Assembly: GCA_023453795.1 (NCBI GenBank)
Contig: JAEXSP010000010.1
Span: forward strand, 18,749-82,748
DNA length: 64,000 nucleotides
Direction of reading: 5' to 3'
Source: Bacillota bacterium
GTDB taxonomy: Bacteria > Bacillota > Clostridia > Acetivibrionales > JAEXSP01
Below, piece after piece: positions 17,927 to 25,912 of this stretch. Made by a program: the position numbers and the translations under genes. The notes under the pieces were generated by a model. The model was not told the origin of the DNA and made no database searches. It saw nothing but the letters and a program-made list of their open reading frames with translations. Positions within the stretch are counted from its first letter, which is position 1; each line of letters opens with the position of its first letter.

Positions 17927-18698
17927 TCAGCATTTTCACTCCCTTCGAATAGATTCCGAACGCCAGAACAATAAAAACAGCAAGATATATGCCTTGTGCT
18001 GCAAGTAAATTTTCAGCCCGGCTTACCGAGAAATCAACTGTCAGCTTTGCAGGCGCATAGGACATATATGGGAATGGCGTCAAAAGAGCAATATTTTTCA
18101 GCCAGCCCGGAAGGAATTCCACCGGAAGGAAAACCCCGAATATAAAGGAAAGCTTCTGGAATACCCAGAAAAATGCCATATTGTCTTCCAGCCAGAAAGA
18201 TGTCATCGCTATGGAAATATAGATGAAAAAGCTTATAAGTATACTTATGACAGCAGAAAGCACAATAAACGGTATGGCTTCAATTCTGAAGCTTTTCAGC
18301 CCTCCTACATAAAGGAATCCTATTACAATGCCCATGATGACATTTATAACCAGCTTGAAGGCAATGACCCCAGCTCCGTTTGACAGCTGGTAAAGGACGT
18401 AATGGTAAGGCCGGTTTAACAGATATGCAATACTTCCTTCTTTGATTTCCACATTTACGTCATTAAAGGCATTGCTTCCCGACAGCGTTATGATTTCTGT
18501 GACAATGCAGTACCATATAACTTGCTGGATGGTGTACCCGGACAAATCAGCTTTTCCTCCGTATATGATCTTCCACAGCTGCAGGAATATATAGATAATG
18601 AATGCAAAAAACACCGTGCCTCCAAGGAGGTTTGATACATATACAAGATTGCTTTGAAGACTTGTAACGGCTATTTTACAATACTTTTTAACTTTCAT
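17910..18698 (-). CDS. ABC-2 family permease subunit (COG4587 type)
   Basis: 262 residues, six membrane segments, second permease of the riboswitch-controlled exporter. GSIAYLLNRPYHYVLYQL and LPVEFLPGWL are the typical loops of this family. It begins four bases after the ATPase gene and overlaps the other permease gene, so the three proteins are probably made in fixed proportion. Confidence 0.85.
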   Translation of the reverse strand: MKVKKYCKIAVTSLQSNLVYVSNLLGGTVFFAFIIYIFLQLWKIIYGGKADLSGYTIQQVIWYCIVTEIITLSGSNAFNDVNVEIKEGSIAYLLNRPYHYVLYQLSNGAGVIAFKLVINVIMGIVIGFLYVGGLKSFRIEAIPFIVLSAVISILISFFIYISIAMTSFWLEDNMAFFWVFQKLSFIFGVFLPVEFLPGWLKNIALLTPFPYMSYAPAKLTVDFSVSRAENLLAAQGIYLAVFIVLAFGIYSKGVKMLNVNGG

Positions 18699-18701
18699 AT
18701 T

Positions 18702-19736
18702 CTATATCTCCTTTGCCGGCTTAACGTTGCTGCCGCTCTCGCTTTCATAGCTTGCCGTTTGGCGTCCCTGCGTTCTTGCATAAATAGTTGCTATTATCTC
18801 TTCGAGCGGCTGATTTGATACAGTTATGTCTGCAATGCTTCCTGCATTCATTAACTGAGCCATTACTTCGTGAAGGGATTGGCTTTCTGTACTGACTTCA
18901 ACCCTTCCTTCATATTCGCTTTGTTTTTCATATCCGGTGACTTGGGGTTCAACCCTTTCCGTATATTTGATTTCGATGATTTTTTTGCTGAGGTAGTTGC
19001 TCTTTAGATGATGTACAGAGTCATCAAGTACCACCTGTCCATCGTTGATTATTACTGCCCTGCTGCATAACTGTTCAATGTCCCCTACATCATGACTTGT
19101 CAAAAAAATCGTCGTGTTCTCCTCCTGATTCAGCCTGACAATAAGGTCACGAATCTTCTGCTTGGCTATAATATCCAGGCCTATCGTAGGTTCATCAAGG
19201 AAGAGAACCTCAGGCTTATGCAGCAGGGATGCAGCTATCTCGCACCTTATCCTTTGACCAAGTGAAAGCTTTCTTACGGGTACGTCTATTAAATCCTTTA
19301 TTTCAAAGAGTTCAACAAGTTGGCTGATGCGCTTCTCCATTTCCCTTTGCGGAACTTCATAAATCGAACCCAACAGCTTCAGACTGTCCATCGGGGGAAG
19401 ATGAAACCACAATTGGGACTTCTGTCCGAAGACATTGCCTATTTTATAAGCCAGTTTTTTTCTGTCTTTTTGAGGATTAAGGCAAAGAACCTTGACCGAA
19501 CCCGAAGTAGGATGCAAAATGCCTGTAAGTATTTTTATCGTGGTTGATTTTCCGGCTCCGTTCGGTCCTATGAAAGCCAAAACCTCACCCTTGCATACAT
19601 TAAAGTCTATACCCTTGACGGCTTCAATATCCCTGTATTGGGGTGAAACAAGAGATAAAAGGCTTGATTTGAACCCACTCTTTTTAACCTTTGTCTTAAA
19701 GGATTTTCTAAGGTTTTGAACCTCTATGATGCTCAT
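18702..19736 (-). CDS. ABC exporter ATP-binding protein (COG4586/NatA-like)
   Basis: About 344 residues. Walker A GPNGAGKST, Q-loop GNVFGQKSQLW, signature LSLGQRIRCE, Walker B EVLFLDEPTIGLD and H-loop LTSHD are visible, followed by a ~100-residue C-terminal domain. ATG 19736 (MSIIEVQNL) is chosen because GGAGGT lies nine bases ahead; the frame extends upstream through the terminator and riboswitch and those codons are not coding. First gene of the exporter operon, transcribed from a consensus promoter through a ykkC-family leader. Confidence 0.92.
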   Translation of the reverse strand: MSIIEVQNLRKSFKTKVKKSGFKSSLLSLVSPQYRDIEAVKGIDFNVCKGEVLAFIGPNGAGKSTTIKILTGILHPTSGSVKVLCLNPQKDRKKLAYKIGNVFGQKSQLWFHLPPMDSLKLLGSIYEVPQREMEKRISQLVELFEIKDLIDVPVRKLSLGQRIRCEIAASLLHKPEVLFLDEPTIGLDIIAKQKIRDLIVRLNQEENTTIFLTSHDVGDIEQLCSRAVIINDGQVVLDDSVHHLKSNYLSKKIIEIKYTERVEPQVTGYEKQSEYEGRVEVSTESQSLHEVMAQLMNAGSIADITVSNQPLEEIIATIYARTQGRQTASYESESGSNVKPAKEI

Positions 19737-19765
19737 TTTCATATACCTCCAAGTAAAAATACAAA

Positions 19766-19814
19766 TAAAAAAGCCCATTCGAAGAAGCCGATGAGACTCC
19801 TCCACGGGCTTTTT
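19766..19814 (-). terminator. Intrinsic terminator of the riboswitch expression platform
   Basis: On the minus strand a long hairpin pairs AAGCCC with GGGCTT, extended by GGAGGAG with CTTCTTC (G-U pairs allowed), and ends in TTTTTT. Its 5' arm is the conserved GCCCG...GGAG part of the aptamer, so ligand binding and termination are mutually exclusive. It lies 30 bases before the ATPase start. Confidence 0.75.
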
Positions 19815-19896
19815 CCCCATGGGTGTGACAAAAAAGTCCTGCAACGCTCGGACCGAGCCTCCGTCAGTAGGAGTGGAACCCTAGATGCACTCTCAT
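19800..19896 (-). promoter_or_regulatory. ykkC-family riboswitch (guanidine-I / ppGpp / PRPP superfamily)
   Basis: The minus-strand leader carries in order the hallmark blocks of this family: CTAGGGTTCC, a short hairpin, GGTCCGAG, a second hairpin, ACACCC, and GGGGAAAAAGCCCG followed by GGAG. It is followed by an overlapping terminator and precedes an ABC exporter. I recognise the family by these blocks and by spacing; which ligand class it belongs to (guanidine, ppGpp, PRPP or nucleotide diphosphates) cannot be settled by eye. Confidence 0.72.
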
Positions 19897-19912
19897 TTTT
19901 TTATTGTTAGTT

Positions 19913-19941
19913 ATTTTAGCAGGAAATGGATGCAGTGTCAA
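19913..19941 (-). promoter_or_regulatory. Sigma-A promoter of the riboswitch-exporter operon
   Basis: TTGACA (19936-19941) and TAAAAT (19913-19918) on the minus strand with exactly 17 bp between them, 18 bases before the riboswitch. Confidence 0.85.
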
Positions 19942-20028
19942 CGCTTAATATATCGCCACCGGAATATCCTTTCGATATGTAATATACCTGCAATTTCTAA
20001 ATTTCTCATAAAAATCTTAAAAAACTAT

Positions 20029-20061
20029 TGCATCTAGTGTATGGTGTGATATAATACACTA
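20029..20061 (+). promoter_or_regulatory. Promoter with YtrA-type operator
   Basis: TTGCAT (20029-20034) and TATAAT (20050-20055) form the promoter. The inverted repeat TAGTGTAT (20035-20042) / ATACACTA (20054-20061) surrounds the spacer and covers the -10. AGTGTA...TACACT is the known site type of YtrA-subfamily GntR repressors, so the regulator encoded next probably represses its own operon. Confidence 0.75.
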
Positions 20062-20087
20062 CATACAATAAATTATGGAGGAGAATC

Positions 20088-20471
20088 ATGGTCAAGTACC
20101 AGGTTGGCGATTTCACATTTGAATTAGATCTTTCAGAGCCGTTATACGGGCAGATCCTTGATCAGATCCGTCACGCCATAGCAAGAGGTGATGTTCAGTT
20201 GGGTTCAAAGCTTCCCTCAGTAAGAGATCTCGCACAACAGCTAAAGCTTAATCCCAGTACAGTAATGAAGGCATATCAGGAGCTCGAAAGAACCGAGCTC
20301 TGTGAAACGAGGAAAGGCCAGGGTACTTATATTACGACATCTGAAGAAAAAGTACTTGAAATTAAAAAATCCCTCGCAAAAAACGCCGTACTTGTATTCA
20401 CAAATTCTATGAAGGATCTCGGTATTAACAGGATAACAGCAGCGGAGCTGCTTAAGGAGGCGGAATGGTGA
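20088..20471 (+). CDS. GntR family regulator, YtrA subfamily
   Basis: 127 residues, the short size of YtrA proteins that lack a large ligand domain. The winged helix is intact: YGQILDQIRHAIARGDVQLG, LPSVRDLAQQL, NPSTVMKAYQEL and ETRKGQGTYI. SD GGAGGAG precedes ATG 20088. The stop overlaps the start region of the first ABC gene. In Firmicutes these repressors sit at the head of ABC exporter operons induced by wall-active compounds; the palindromic site in its promoter fits autorepression. Confidence 0.92.
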   Translation: MVKYQVGDFTFELDLSEPLYGQILDQIRHAIARGDVQLGSKLPSVRDLAQQLKLNPSTVMKAYQELERTELCETRKGQGTYITTSEEKVLEIKKSLAKNAVLVFTNSMKDLGINRITAAELLKEAEW

Positions 20472-21166
20472 TGGAAAATGCCGTTGTTTTTGAAAACGTG
20501 GTAAAAACATATGATAATAAGCCTGCTTTGAATAACCTTTCCTGCAATTTTTCAGGCAACAAGGTAACAGGTTTGCTGGGTCCGAACGGGGCCGGAAAAT
20601 CAACACTTCTCAAGATGATTGTCGGCCTTGTAAAGCCCAATTCAGGCAGGGTGCAGGTTTGGGGGCAGCAGCCGGGCATCAGGGCAAATGCAGATATCGC
20701 ATATTTGCCGGACCGCGGGAGTTGGTACGGATTTCAATCGGTTCAGAACGCGATTGATTATGCAGGTAAGATACTGCCTGGTTTTGATAATGCAAAAGCC
20801 TGGGAGCTATGCAAGTCGATGAAACTTGATCCGGGGGTTAAGGTCGGATCGATGTCCAAAGGACAGCAAGCATGCCTGAATCTTTTACTCTGTCTGGCAC
20901 GGGATGTCAAGCTGATACTGCTGGATGAACCATTTTCGGGAATAGACCTTATATCCAGGGAAAGGATCATCAGCGGAATTATAGATTCCATCGCAGACAG
21001 CAGGAAGACAATTATTCTCAGCACTCATGAAATATATGAGTCCGAAAGCCTTTTTGAAGACGTTTTGTTTTTGGATGGGGGCAGCACTATGCTTTCCGGA
21101 GACGTTGAAGCTTTAAGGGCAAAAGAAGGTTCACTTGAAACAATTTACAGGAGGTTATACAGATGA
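20465..21166 (+). CDS. ABC transporter ATP-binding protein (YtrB-like)
   Basis: 233 residues. Walker A GPNGAGKST, a YLPDRGSWYGF Q-loop region without the usual Gln, signature MSKGQQACLN in place of LSGGQ, Walker B LILLDEPFSGIDLI and H-loop LSTHE. The SKGQ signature is common in YtrB/BcrA-like subunits. ATG 20465 has GGAGG four bases ahead; it overlaps the gntR stop. The partner permease is the next gene, overlapping by 4 bp. Confidence 0.9.
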   Translation: MVMENAVVFENVVKTYDNKPALNNLSCNFSGNKVTGLLGPNGAGKSTLLKMIVGLVKPNSGRVQVWGQQPGIRANADIAYLPDRGSWYGFQSVQNAIDYAGKILPGFDNAKAWELCKSMKLDPGVKVGSMSKGQQACLNLLLCLARDVKLILLDEPFSGIDLISRERIISGIIDSIADSRKTIILSTHEIYESESLFEDVLFLDGGSTMLSGDVEALRAKEGSLETIYRRLYR

Positions 21167-21906
21167 ATGTATTTATCGAGCTTGTAAAAAACGACCTGAA
21201 TATATCAAAGAATAGAAGAAAATTCTCGTTATGGAGCAGGATATACATAGGAGCGGCGTTTATTATCAGCTTTATATCCTATACTATAACACTTATTTAT
21301 CATAAGGTTAATCCGTCATTCATAATTATTGTTCCTGCGTTTTTGACATTCCCCATCTTCGCTGTATCCATCTCAATGGTAAAAAGGGAATGGAGAAATC
21401 ATACGGTAGGATGGTGGCTCTCGCTTCCATATACAAGAACAATGCTTCTTGCCTCAAAACTTACTGCAGGTATTATACGCACCCTGAAGCTCCTCGGGAT
21501 ACTTGCCTTGGTATCTTTAGCTTTCTGGTTTGAAGGCATGCTGCTCAGACCTGATCTATGGAACAATTTTGATACAACCGGCTGCCTGCTTCAAAGCTGT
21601 TTCATGTATGGCATAGTACTATTGCTTTGCCCCTCTCTTCTATGCTTCGGTATGCTGCTATCCCTGCTCCGCCGTTCAAAATGGCGTCCGGCAACACCTT
21701 TAGCCTGTGTTCTGTTCCCCATTTTAACTTCATTTTCGTTTCCGAAATTATTCAGCGGCAATGAAGACTTTAATCAGGCGTGGGAAACTTTTTCATTATC
21801 CGGCAGCTACGGTATCCTGCTTCTCGGAGCTGCGGCATCTTTACTTTTGGCACTAGTTATGTTTTTTTTATCAGTTTATATATTGGAGAAGCAGGTGGAG
21901 ATATAA
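21163..21906 (+). CDS. ABC-2 type permease
   Basis: 247 residues, six hydrophobic segments. The N-terminal half has the REWRNHTVGWWLSLPYTR loop found in ABC-2 permeases paired with YtrB-like ATPases. Overlaps the ATPase gene by 4 bp; GGAGG lies upstream. Together they form the first of two exporters in the gntR operon. Confidence 0.85.
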   Translation: MNVFIELVKNDLNISKNRRKFSLWSRIYIGAAFIISFISYTITLIYHKVNPSFIIIVPAFLTFPIFAVSISMVKREWRNHTVGWWLSLPYTRTMLLASKLTAGIIRTLKLLGILALVSLAFWFEGMLLRPDLWNNFDTTGCLLQSCFMYGIVLLLCPSLLCFGMLLSLLRRSKWRPATPLACVLFPILTSFSFPKLFSGNEDFNQAWETFSLSGSYGILLLGAAASLLLALVMFFLSVYILEKQVEI

Positions 21907-21927
21907 AAATATTCAGGAGGAAAAATT

Positions 21928-22848
21928 ATGGAAAAGGTTTTGGAAATATCCAATCTAACAAAAAAGTATGCTTCAAAAACGGCTGTTGATCATATATCCT
22001 TCTCCGTCAAGCAAGGATCCTGCTTTGGATTGCTCGGTCCGAACGGTGCCGGAAAATCAACAACTATGAAAATCATAACCGGCATTATCGGCTACGACAG
22101 TGGAGAAGTCAAGGTTCTGGGCCATGATAACCGGCAAAAAAGCGATGAAATAAAGCAGCAGACGGGCTACGTTCCGCAAGAAATTACCGTATATGACAAG
22201 CTCAGTGCATTCAACAATCTGCTTTTTTTCGGAGAGTTGTACGGCTTAAAAGGGAATGAACTGAAAAAGCGCATTGACGAAGTACTCGAACAGGTTGGCC
22301 TTAAGGAACACAGCAGCAGCCCGGTAAAGACCTTTTCAGGCGGAATGAAAAGACGTATCAATATAGCAGCTGCTTTGCTGCATAAACCCAGGCTTTTAAT
22401 TCTTGACGAACCTACCGTCGGAATAGACCCTCAATCAAGAAATCACATCTTCAATATGATGAAAGAGCTGAAAAGCCAAGGTATCACAGTTATCTATTCA
22501 ACACATTATATGGAGGAGGTAGAAGCCTTATGTGATGATATCACGATCATAGACCACGGAAAAATCATCGCAAAGGGGGCGCTTAACGATGTGCTCGAAA
22601 AATATGCACCCAGCGCCATTTACCTGGAATCTGAGGATATAGCCGAGGCACCTGTTTTCAAACACGACGTCAAGGTTTACGCAAAAGACAAAGGCTGGAT
22701 CATAGAGTCTGCCCATGTAATGGAGACAATGCAGGATATTGCTCAGGATGCACTGAACCGGAAAATAAAAGTAAAAGAGCTCGGGATAGTACGTCCGTCA
22801 CTTGAAACAGTATTTTTATCACTTACGGGAACCTCATTAAGGGACTGA
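21928..22848 (+). CDS. ABC-2 exporter ATP-binding protein
   Basis: 306 residues. Walker A GPNGAGKST, Q-loop YVPQEITVYD, signature FSGGMKRRIN, Walker B LLILDEPTVGIDPQ, H-loop YSTHY, and a C-terminal tail ending RPSLETVFLSLTG, the usual closing motif of drug-exporter ATPases (DrrA/YhaQ-like). AGGAGG lies seven bases before ATG 21928. It pairs with the following permease. Second transporter of the gntR operon. Confidence 0.92.
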   Translation: MEKVLEISNLTKKYASKTAVDHISFSVKQGSCFGLLGPNGAGKSTTMKIITGIIGYDSGEVKVLGHDNRQKSDEIKQQTGYVPQEITVYDKLSAFNNLLFFGELYGLKGNELKKRIDEVLEQVGLKEHSSSPVKTFSGGMKRRINIAAALLHKPRLLILDEPTVGIDPQSRNHIFNMMKELKSQGITVIYSTHYMEEVEALCDDITIIDHGKIIAKGALNDVLEKYAPSAIYLESEDIAEAPVFKHDVKVYAKDKGWIIESAHVMETMQDIAQDALNRKIKVKELGIVRPSLETVFLSLTGTSLRD

Positions 22849-22871
22849 TATGCTAAAGGAGGCATAATGCA

Positions 22872-24017
22872 ATGAAAACAATACTTCGAAAGGAATTGCA
22901 GATATTACTCAAAGAACGCGGAACTTTCTTCTGGCTGATACTTCTTCCGCTTTTCTTTATTATTCTTTTTGCATCGATTTTCGGCAATATGGGAAGCAGC
23001 GTACTAAATATAAACTACATCGATCTTGATCATTCATCAGGGTCAAAGGCCTTTATTGCGGACATTAACAGGAGCAAGGCATTCAAAGCTGTAACAGATA
23101 CTGAGAAAACATTGGGAGAGCAGAAAAAGAAAGTCCGGGACGGCAAGCTTTCGTCGCTTTTGATAATTCCAAAGGGGTATGAAGCTAATCGGGCTTCAAA
23201 CAGGCAGACTAAAATCGAACTGTACAGGACCAGTGTTTCCGACGAGACAGTAGAATCTGCAAAAGCCTTTCTCCAGAATCTTGTCAACGGTTACAGGGAA
23301 GGGCAAATCCGGTCCGATTTTTCCGCTAAAGGTCTATCCAAGATAGAGATTGATGAAATATTAACCCCGCCGATCGCAATAGTCGAAAAGTCAGCCGGTT
23401 CCACTGCAATCAACGCAGTAACTCAATATGTACCGGGCTATACCGTAATGTTTGTATTCTTTATAATAATCTCTATGATAAGAGCCTTTCTCAAGGAAAG
23501 AGATTCCGGAATGCTGGCCCGTCTAAGAAGCACTCCTATGAAGCCTTTGGAATATCTCATCGGTATGTGGCTCTCATACATTCTTGCGGTTCTTATACAA
23601 TGTGCGGTTCTGCTTGGATTCGGGCGTTTTGTGTATAATATGAGCATGGGGGACTTAAGTGCTATAATACCTGTAGTTCTGTCGCTCGCAATCTGCGTTA
23701 CCGGCATCGGACTTGCCCTTTCATTCTTTGTAGGCAGTGAAAACCAGGGTGTAGCATTTACCCAGTTAATTGCAATGGGCGGAGCTGTTGTAAGCGGGTT
23801 ATGGTTTCCATTCGACTACCTCCCGGCATTTGCTCAGAACATTGGGCATTTCATGCCCCAGTACTGGGCTCAGAAAGCCTTGATTGACATAATGGTGCGT
23901 GGAGCACACCTTGACAATGTATTGCCGAACATTGCAGTACTGCTTGTATACGGAGCACTCGGAGTTTTTGTAGCATCGCTTCGTTTCAAACGCTATATAC
24001 TCTCTGCATCAAACTAA
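22872..24017 (+). CDS. ABC-2 type permease (DrrB/YhaP-like, long form)
   Basis: 381 residues: one membrane segment at ~18-40, a ~150-residue outer domain, then five segments between ~190 and 370. LKERDSGMLARLRSTPM before the second segment and GLWFPFDYLP near the end are signature stretches of ABC-2 membrane proteins. GGAGG precedes ATG 22872. Last gene of the gntR operon; a strong hairpin follows at 24059. Confidence 0.9.
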   Translation: MKTILRKELQILLKERGTFFWLILLPLFFIILFASIFGNMGSSVLNINYIDLDHSSGSKAFIADINRSKAFKAVTDTEKTLGEQKKKVRDGKLSSLLIIPKGYEANRASNRQTKIELYRTSVSDETVESAKAFLQNLVNGYREGQIRSDFSAKGLSKIEIDEILTPPIAIVEKSAGSTAINAVTQYVPGYTVMFVFFIIISMIRAFLKERDSGMLARLRSTPMKPLEYLIGMWLSYILAVLIQCAVLLGFGRFVYNMSMGDLSAIIPVVLSLAICVTGIGLALSFFVGSENQGVAFTQLIAMGGAVVSGLWFPFDYLPAFAQNIGHFMPQYWAQKALIDIMVRGAHLDNVLPNIAVLLVYGALGVFVASLRFKRYILSASN

Positions 24018-24058
24018 TGCACTTTTATACATATTAGCAGATGTAATAAGTTAAAGAA

Positions 24059-24083
24059 TAAGGAGGCTGTCAAAGCCTCCTTA
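24059..24083. terminator. Bidirectional terminator hairpin
   Basis: Perfect 10-bp arms TAAGGAGGCT / AGCCTCCTTA with loop GTCAA. On the minus strand it is followed by TTCTTT, so it can end the small-protein gene at 24124; on the plus strand it closes the gntR operon. Confidence 0.65.
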
Positions 24084-24123
24084 TCAAAGGGTAATCAAAA
24101 TGTACTTTCAATCTGTTTCTTGT

Positions 24124-24231
24124 TTATTTGCAGTCTACAAAATCATTGCGTCCGCACCAGAAAAGTAAAAGGAATAAAATGATAAACCATAAAACGATAT
24201 CATTGTCAAAAAATCTGCCTATTCCTCCCAT
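24124..24231 (-). CDS. 35-residue single-span membrane protein
   Basis: Starts MGGIGRFFDNDIVLWFIIL, continues as a hydrophobic helix and ends with a polar WCGRNDFVDCK tail. AGGAG lies eight bases before ATG 24231, and a hairpin with a T-rich flank follows the stop. Very short proteins with an NDI/V...WFIILFLLLF core are common in Clostridia and Bacilli, often linked to sporulation. No function can be assigned. Confidence 0.7.
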   Translation of the reverse strand: MGGIGRFFDNDIVLWFIILFLLLFWCGRNDFVDCK

Positions 24232-24383
24232 AGTGATAACTCCTTTCGTTATTGTAAACATAAATCTTACAATGTAATATATTCAAAAACGAAAAGAAGT
24301 GTTACACCATGTATTTCAAATTGCTATACCCAATTTCAGGTATAGATATAATAAACTCAGTTTTGTATTCAGTGATTCGCCGT

Positions 24384-24415
24384 AGAAAAAATGGAGGTTA
24401 TAAACGCTCCATTGT
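24384..24415 (-). terminator. Intrinsic terminator downstream of the ykuK unit
   Basis: Minus-strand arms AATGGAG / CTCCATT around CGTTTATAAC, followed directly by TTTTTC. It lies after the 79-residue frame and a long hairpin. Confidence 0.65.
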
Positions 24416-24432
24416 GCTTATATTATTTATGT

Positions 24433-24489
24433 TAGATAATGCGCTTCAGCCCAATAAAAGGATAACCCTGGACTGCAGCGCATTATCTA
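24433..24489. repeat. Long near-perfect hairpin
   Basis: Outer arms TAGATAATGCGCT / AGCGCATTATCTA are perfect over 13 bp, and an inner stem CAGTCC / GGGCTG continues it (minus-strand view). It starts three bases after the stop of the frame at 24492. It may be an RNA processing or stability structure or a tiny inverted-repeat element. Confidence 0.6.
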
Positions 24490-24491
24490 TC

Positions 24492-24731
24492 TCATGCTCC
24501 GTTTCTGATCGAGCAGATGAAAAACTTCCTGTCATTGATAACCATCCTGTGATTCCTTATATTTATATCAGAAACCGCAAGAACCTTCTGCTTTCTGTCC
24601 GAAACATCATAAACGCTTACCTTTGTATCTTCATTAACAACCTTGTTAAAAAACAAATCCGTACTTTCACTTTTGTAGCAACGCTTGCTTATCAATACAT
24701 TTTTTACAGGCGTCACCTTCATAACTACCAT
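24492..24731 (-). CDS. Hypothetical protein, 79 residues
   Basis: Begins 14 bp after the YkuK stop on the same strand with GGTGAT upstream of ATG 24731. The product is polar, with two Cys and segments VYDVSDRKQKVLAVSDINIRN and MVINDRKFF; no family was recognised. Its position in a tight tandem with YkuK and the structured region after its stop support a real gene, but the codon pattern is not decisive. Confidence 0.5.
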   Translation of the reverse strand: MVVMKVTPVKNVLISKRCYKSESTDLFFNKVVNEDTKVSVYDVSDRKQKVLAVSDINIRNHRMVINDRKFFICSIRNGA

Positions 24732-24745
24732 ATACTATCACCCCA

Positions 24746-25261
24746 TCAGCTTACTTTGATTTTTTTGCTGTACCTGTTTGCGTAACTGCTTGCTACAAAT
24801 GCTTCAGGCTTGATCTTGGCATCTACACCGCTGCCCTCGAAATAACCGGTCATTTCTCTTATAAGCTTTCTTGTTTCTCCTTTTTCCCCTACATCTATGT
24901 GAGCTTCAAGCTTGAAGTCAAAATTGCGGTATTCATTCGCAAAACCGCATAATCCTTCCATAAGGTTATCATTCAGCAGGTTTGCAAGCTCATATGTTAT
25001 CAGAGTTTCTTTCGCAATCTTTTCCCTCAGGTTGGTGTACCTTTTGTTTTCTATCTGCTTATTTATGCAGCTCCAAGCCCCTTTACCCACTTTATGGATA
25101 TGGATGCCTGTTGCGAAGCATGTAAACCTTCCTTTTACCTGAGAGTCGGTACCTATCGCAAGCAGAAACTTACTGTCAGGATCAGTCTTTATAAAGTACT
25201 TGATGCTTGCAATAACATCTGCAAAGCTCATATTTTTTTGTGTTGAATTAAAAAATCTCAT
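24746..25261 (-). CDS. YkuK-like RNase H-fold protein (DUF458)
   Basis: 171 residues matching the YkuK family: FLLAIGTDSQV near the N-terminus (first acidic residue of the RNase H-like fold), FATGIHIHKVGKGAW, then FKLEAHIDVGEKGETRKLI and the C-terminal EAFVASSYANRYSK. The biochemical role of the family is not established. AAAGGTGAT precedes ATG 25261. Upstream lies the terminator of the first NPLL peptide gene, so YkuK may depend on read-through or on an unseen promoter. Confidence 0.85.
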   Translation of the reverse strand: MRFFNSTQKNMSFADVIASIKYFIKTDPDSKFLLAIGTDSQVKGRFTCFATGIHIHKVGKGAWSCINKQIENKRYTNLREKIAKETLITYELANLLNDNLMEGLCGFANEYRNFDFKLEAHIDVGEKGETRKLIREMTGYFEGSGVDAKIKPEAFVASSYANRYSKKIKVS

Positions 25262-25309
25262 TATATATCACCTTTCTTATACCTTTGCCGCATATTTCGG
25301 TTTAAACAA

Positions 25310-25350
25310 ACAAAAAGAGCGGCTAAATCTTTTTGAGACTTAACCGCTCT
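25310..25350 (-). terminator. Terminator after NPLL peptide 1
   Basis: Minus-strand stem AGAGCGGTTAAGTCT / GATTTAGCCGCTCT with loop near CAAAAA, followed by TTTTTG. The stem closely resembles the terminator after peptide 2 (25836-25870), including GAGCG-TTAAGTC. Confidence 0.8.
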
Positions 25351-25388
25351 GATAAAATGCTTTTTTATTTTAAACCGCAGGAAATTCC

Positions 25389-25523
25389 TTAAGTCCGTTG
25401 ATAATTCACGCATTCATACAAAAGAGGATTAAGCCGATGTATATGTAAATCCAATTTAGTTTTTGGTTCCAGTTCTATAACGTTATTTGTTCTTTTCATA
25501 TTGCATGTTCTCATTTGATACAT
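25389..25523 (-). CDS. Small peptide 1 with NPLL motif (44 residues)
   Basis: ATG 25523 has a very strong SD (AAAGGAGG, seven bases away). The product starts MYQMRTCNMKRTNN, has ELEPKTKLDLHIH in the middle and ends RLNPLLYECVNYQRT. No signal peptide or membrane segment. It has its own TTGACA-17-TAAAAT promoter, a ~120-base leader and a terminator, so it is a complete transcription unit. A second peptide at 25913 shares MRT at the start and NPLL plus an aromatic residue near the end. Function unknown; a signalling peptide, modified-peptide precursor or regulatory peptide are possible. Confidence 0.72.
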   Translation of the reverse strand: MYQMRTCNMKRTNNVIELEPKTKLDLHIHRLNPLLYECVNYQRT

Positions 25524-25644
25524 AGTTAATCCTCCTTTCTCATCCGTTTTTTTATATTTGCCGATACCATTATCAGCAATTTGCCTATTTATCCTTCACT
25601 TAAACAAATTTCCCAATGCTCATTTTTAAAGCATAACGATTTAT

Positions 25645-25673
25645 ATTTTAGTATGCAGTAGTTACAATGTCAA
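25645..25673 (-). promoter_or_regulatory. Promoter of NPLL peptide 1
   Basis: TTGACA (25668-25673) and TAAAAT (25645-25650) on the minus strand, spacing 17 bp. Upstream, TTGTAA (plus strand) repeats at 25687 and 25698 with an 11-bp period. Confidence 0.85.
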
Positions 25674-25789
25674 GTATTTTCCTTATTTGTAACATTATTG
25701 TAACATGGTTTTTCACTTAGTACTTCTGCTTTATCCATTAAACAGACTAAAACATACACAATTGCAATCAATATCATTTTTAAAACCAT
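25670..25789 (-). CDS. Possible 39-residue membrane peptide
   Basis: Frame from ATG 25789 with AAGGTGAT a few bases upstream: a hydrophobic helix (MILIAIVYVLVCLM) then a polar tail DKAEVLSEKPCYNN. Its 3' end overlaps the upstream repeats and the -35 of the next unit, which weakens the case. A weak promoter TTGAAT-16-TAATAC lies upstream, just after the terminator of peptide 2. Confidence 0.4.
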   Translation of the reverse strand: MVLKMILIAIVYVLVCLMDKAEVLSEKPCYNNVTNKENT

Positions 25790-25835
25790 AACATCACCTT
25801 CATCAAATCCGTATTAAAATCTTGTTTATAAAATT

Positions 25836-25870
25836 CAAAAAAGCGATCAAGCCTTTTTGACTTAATCGCT
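25836..25870 (-). terminator. Terminator after NPLL peptide 2
   Basis: Minus-strand stem AGCGATTAAG / CTTGATCGCT around TCAAAAAGG, followed by TTTTTT. Confidence 0.8.
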
Positions 25871-25912
25871 CTATTTCAAATCAATGAATATACATCAGAC
25901 AATCCCAATGCA

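Noticed and set aside
19742..19844. N-terminal extension of the exporter ATPase
   Set aside because: The frame continues upstream, but these codons are the terminator and riboswitch; a strong SD places the start at 19736.
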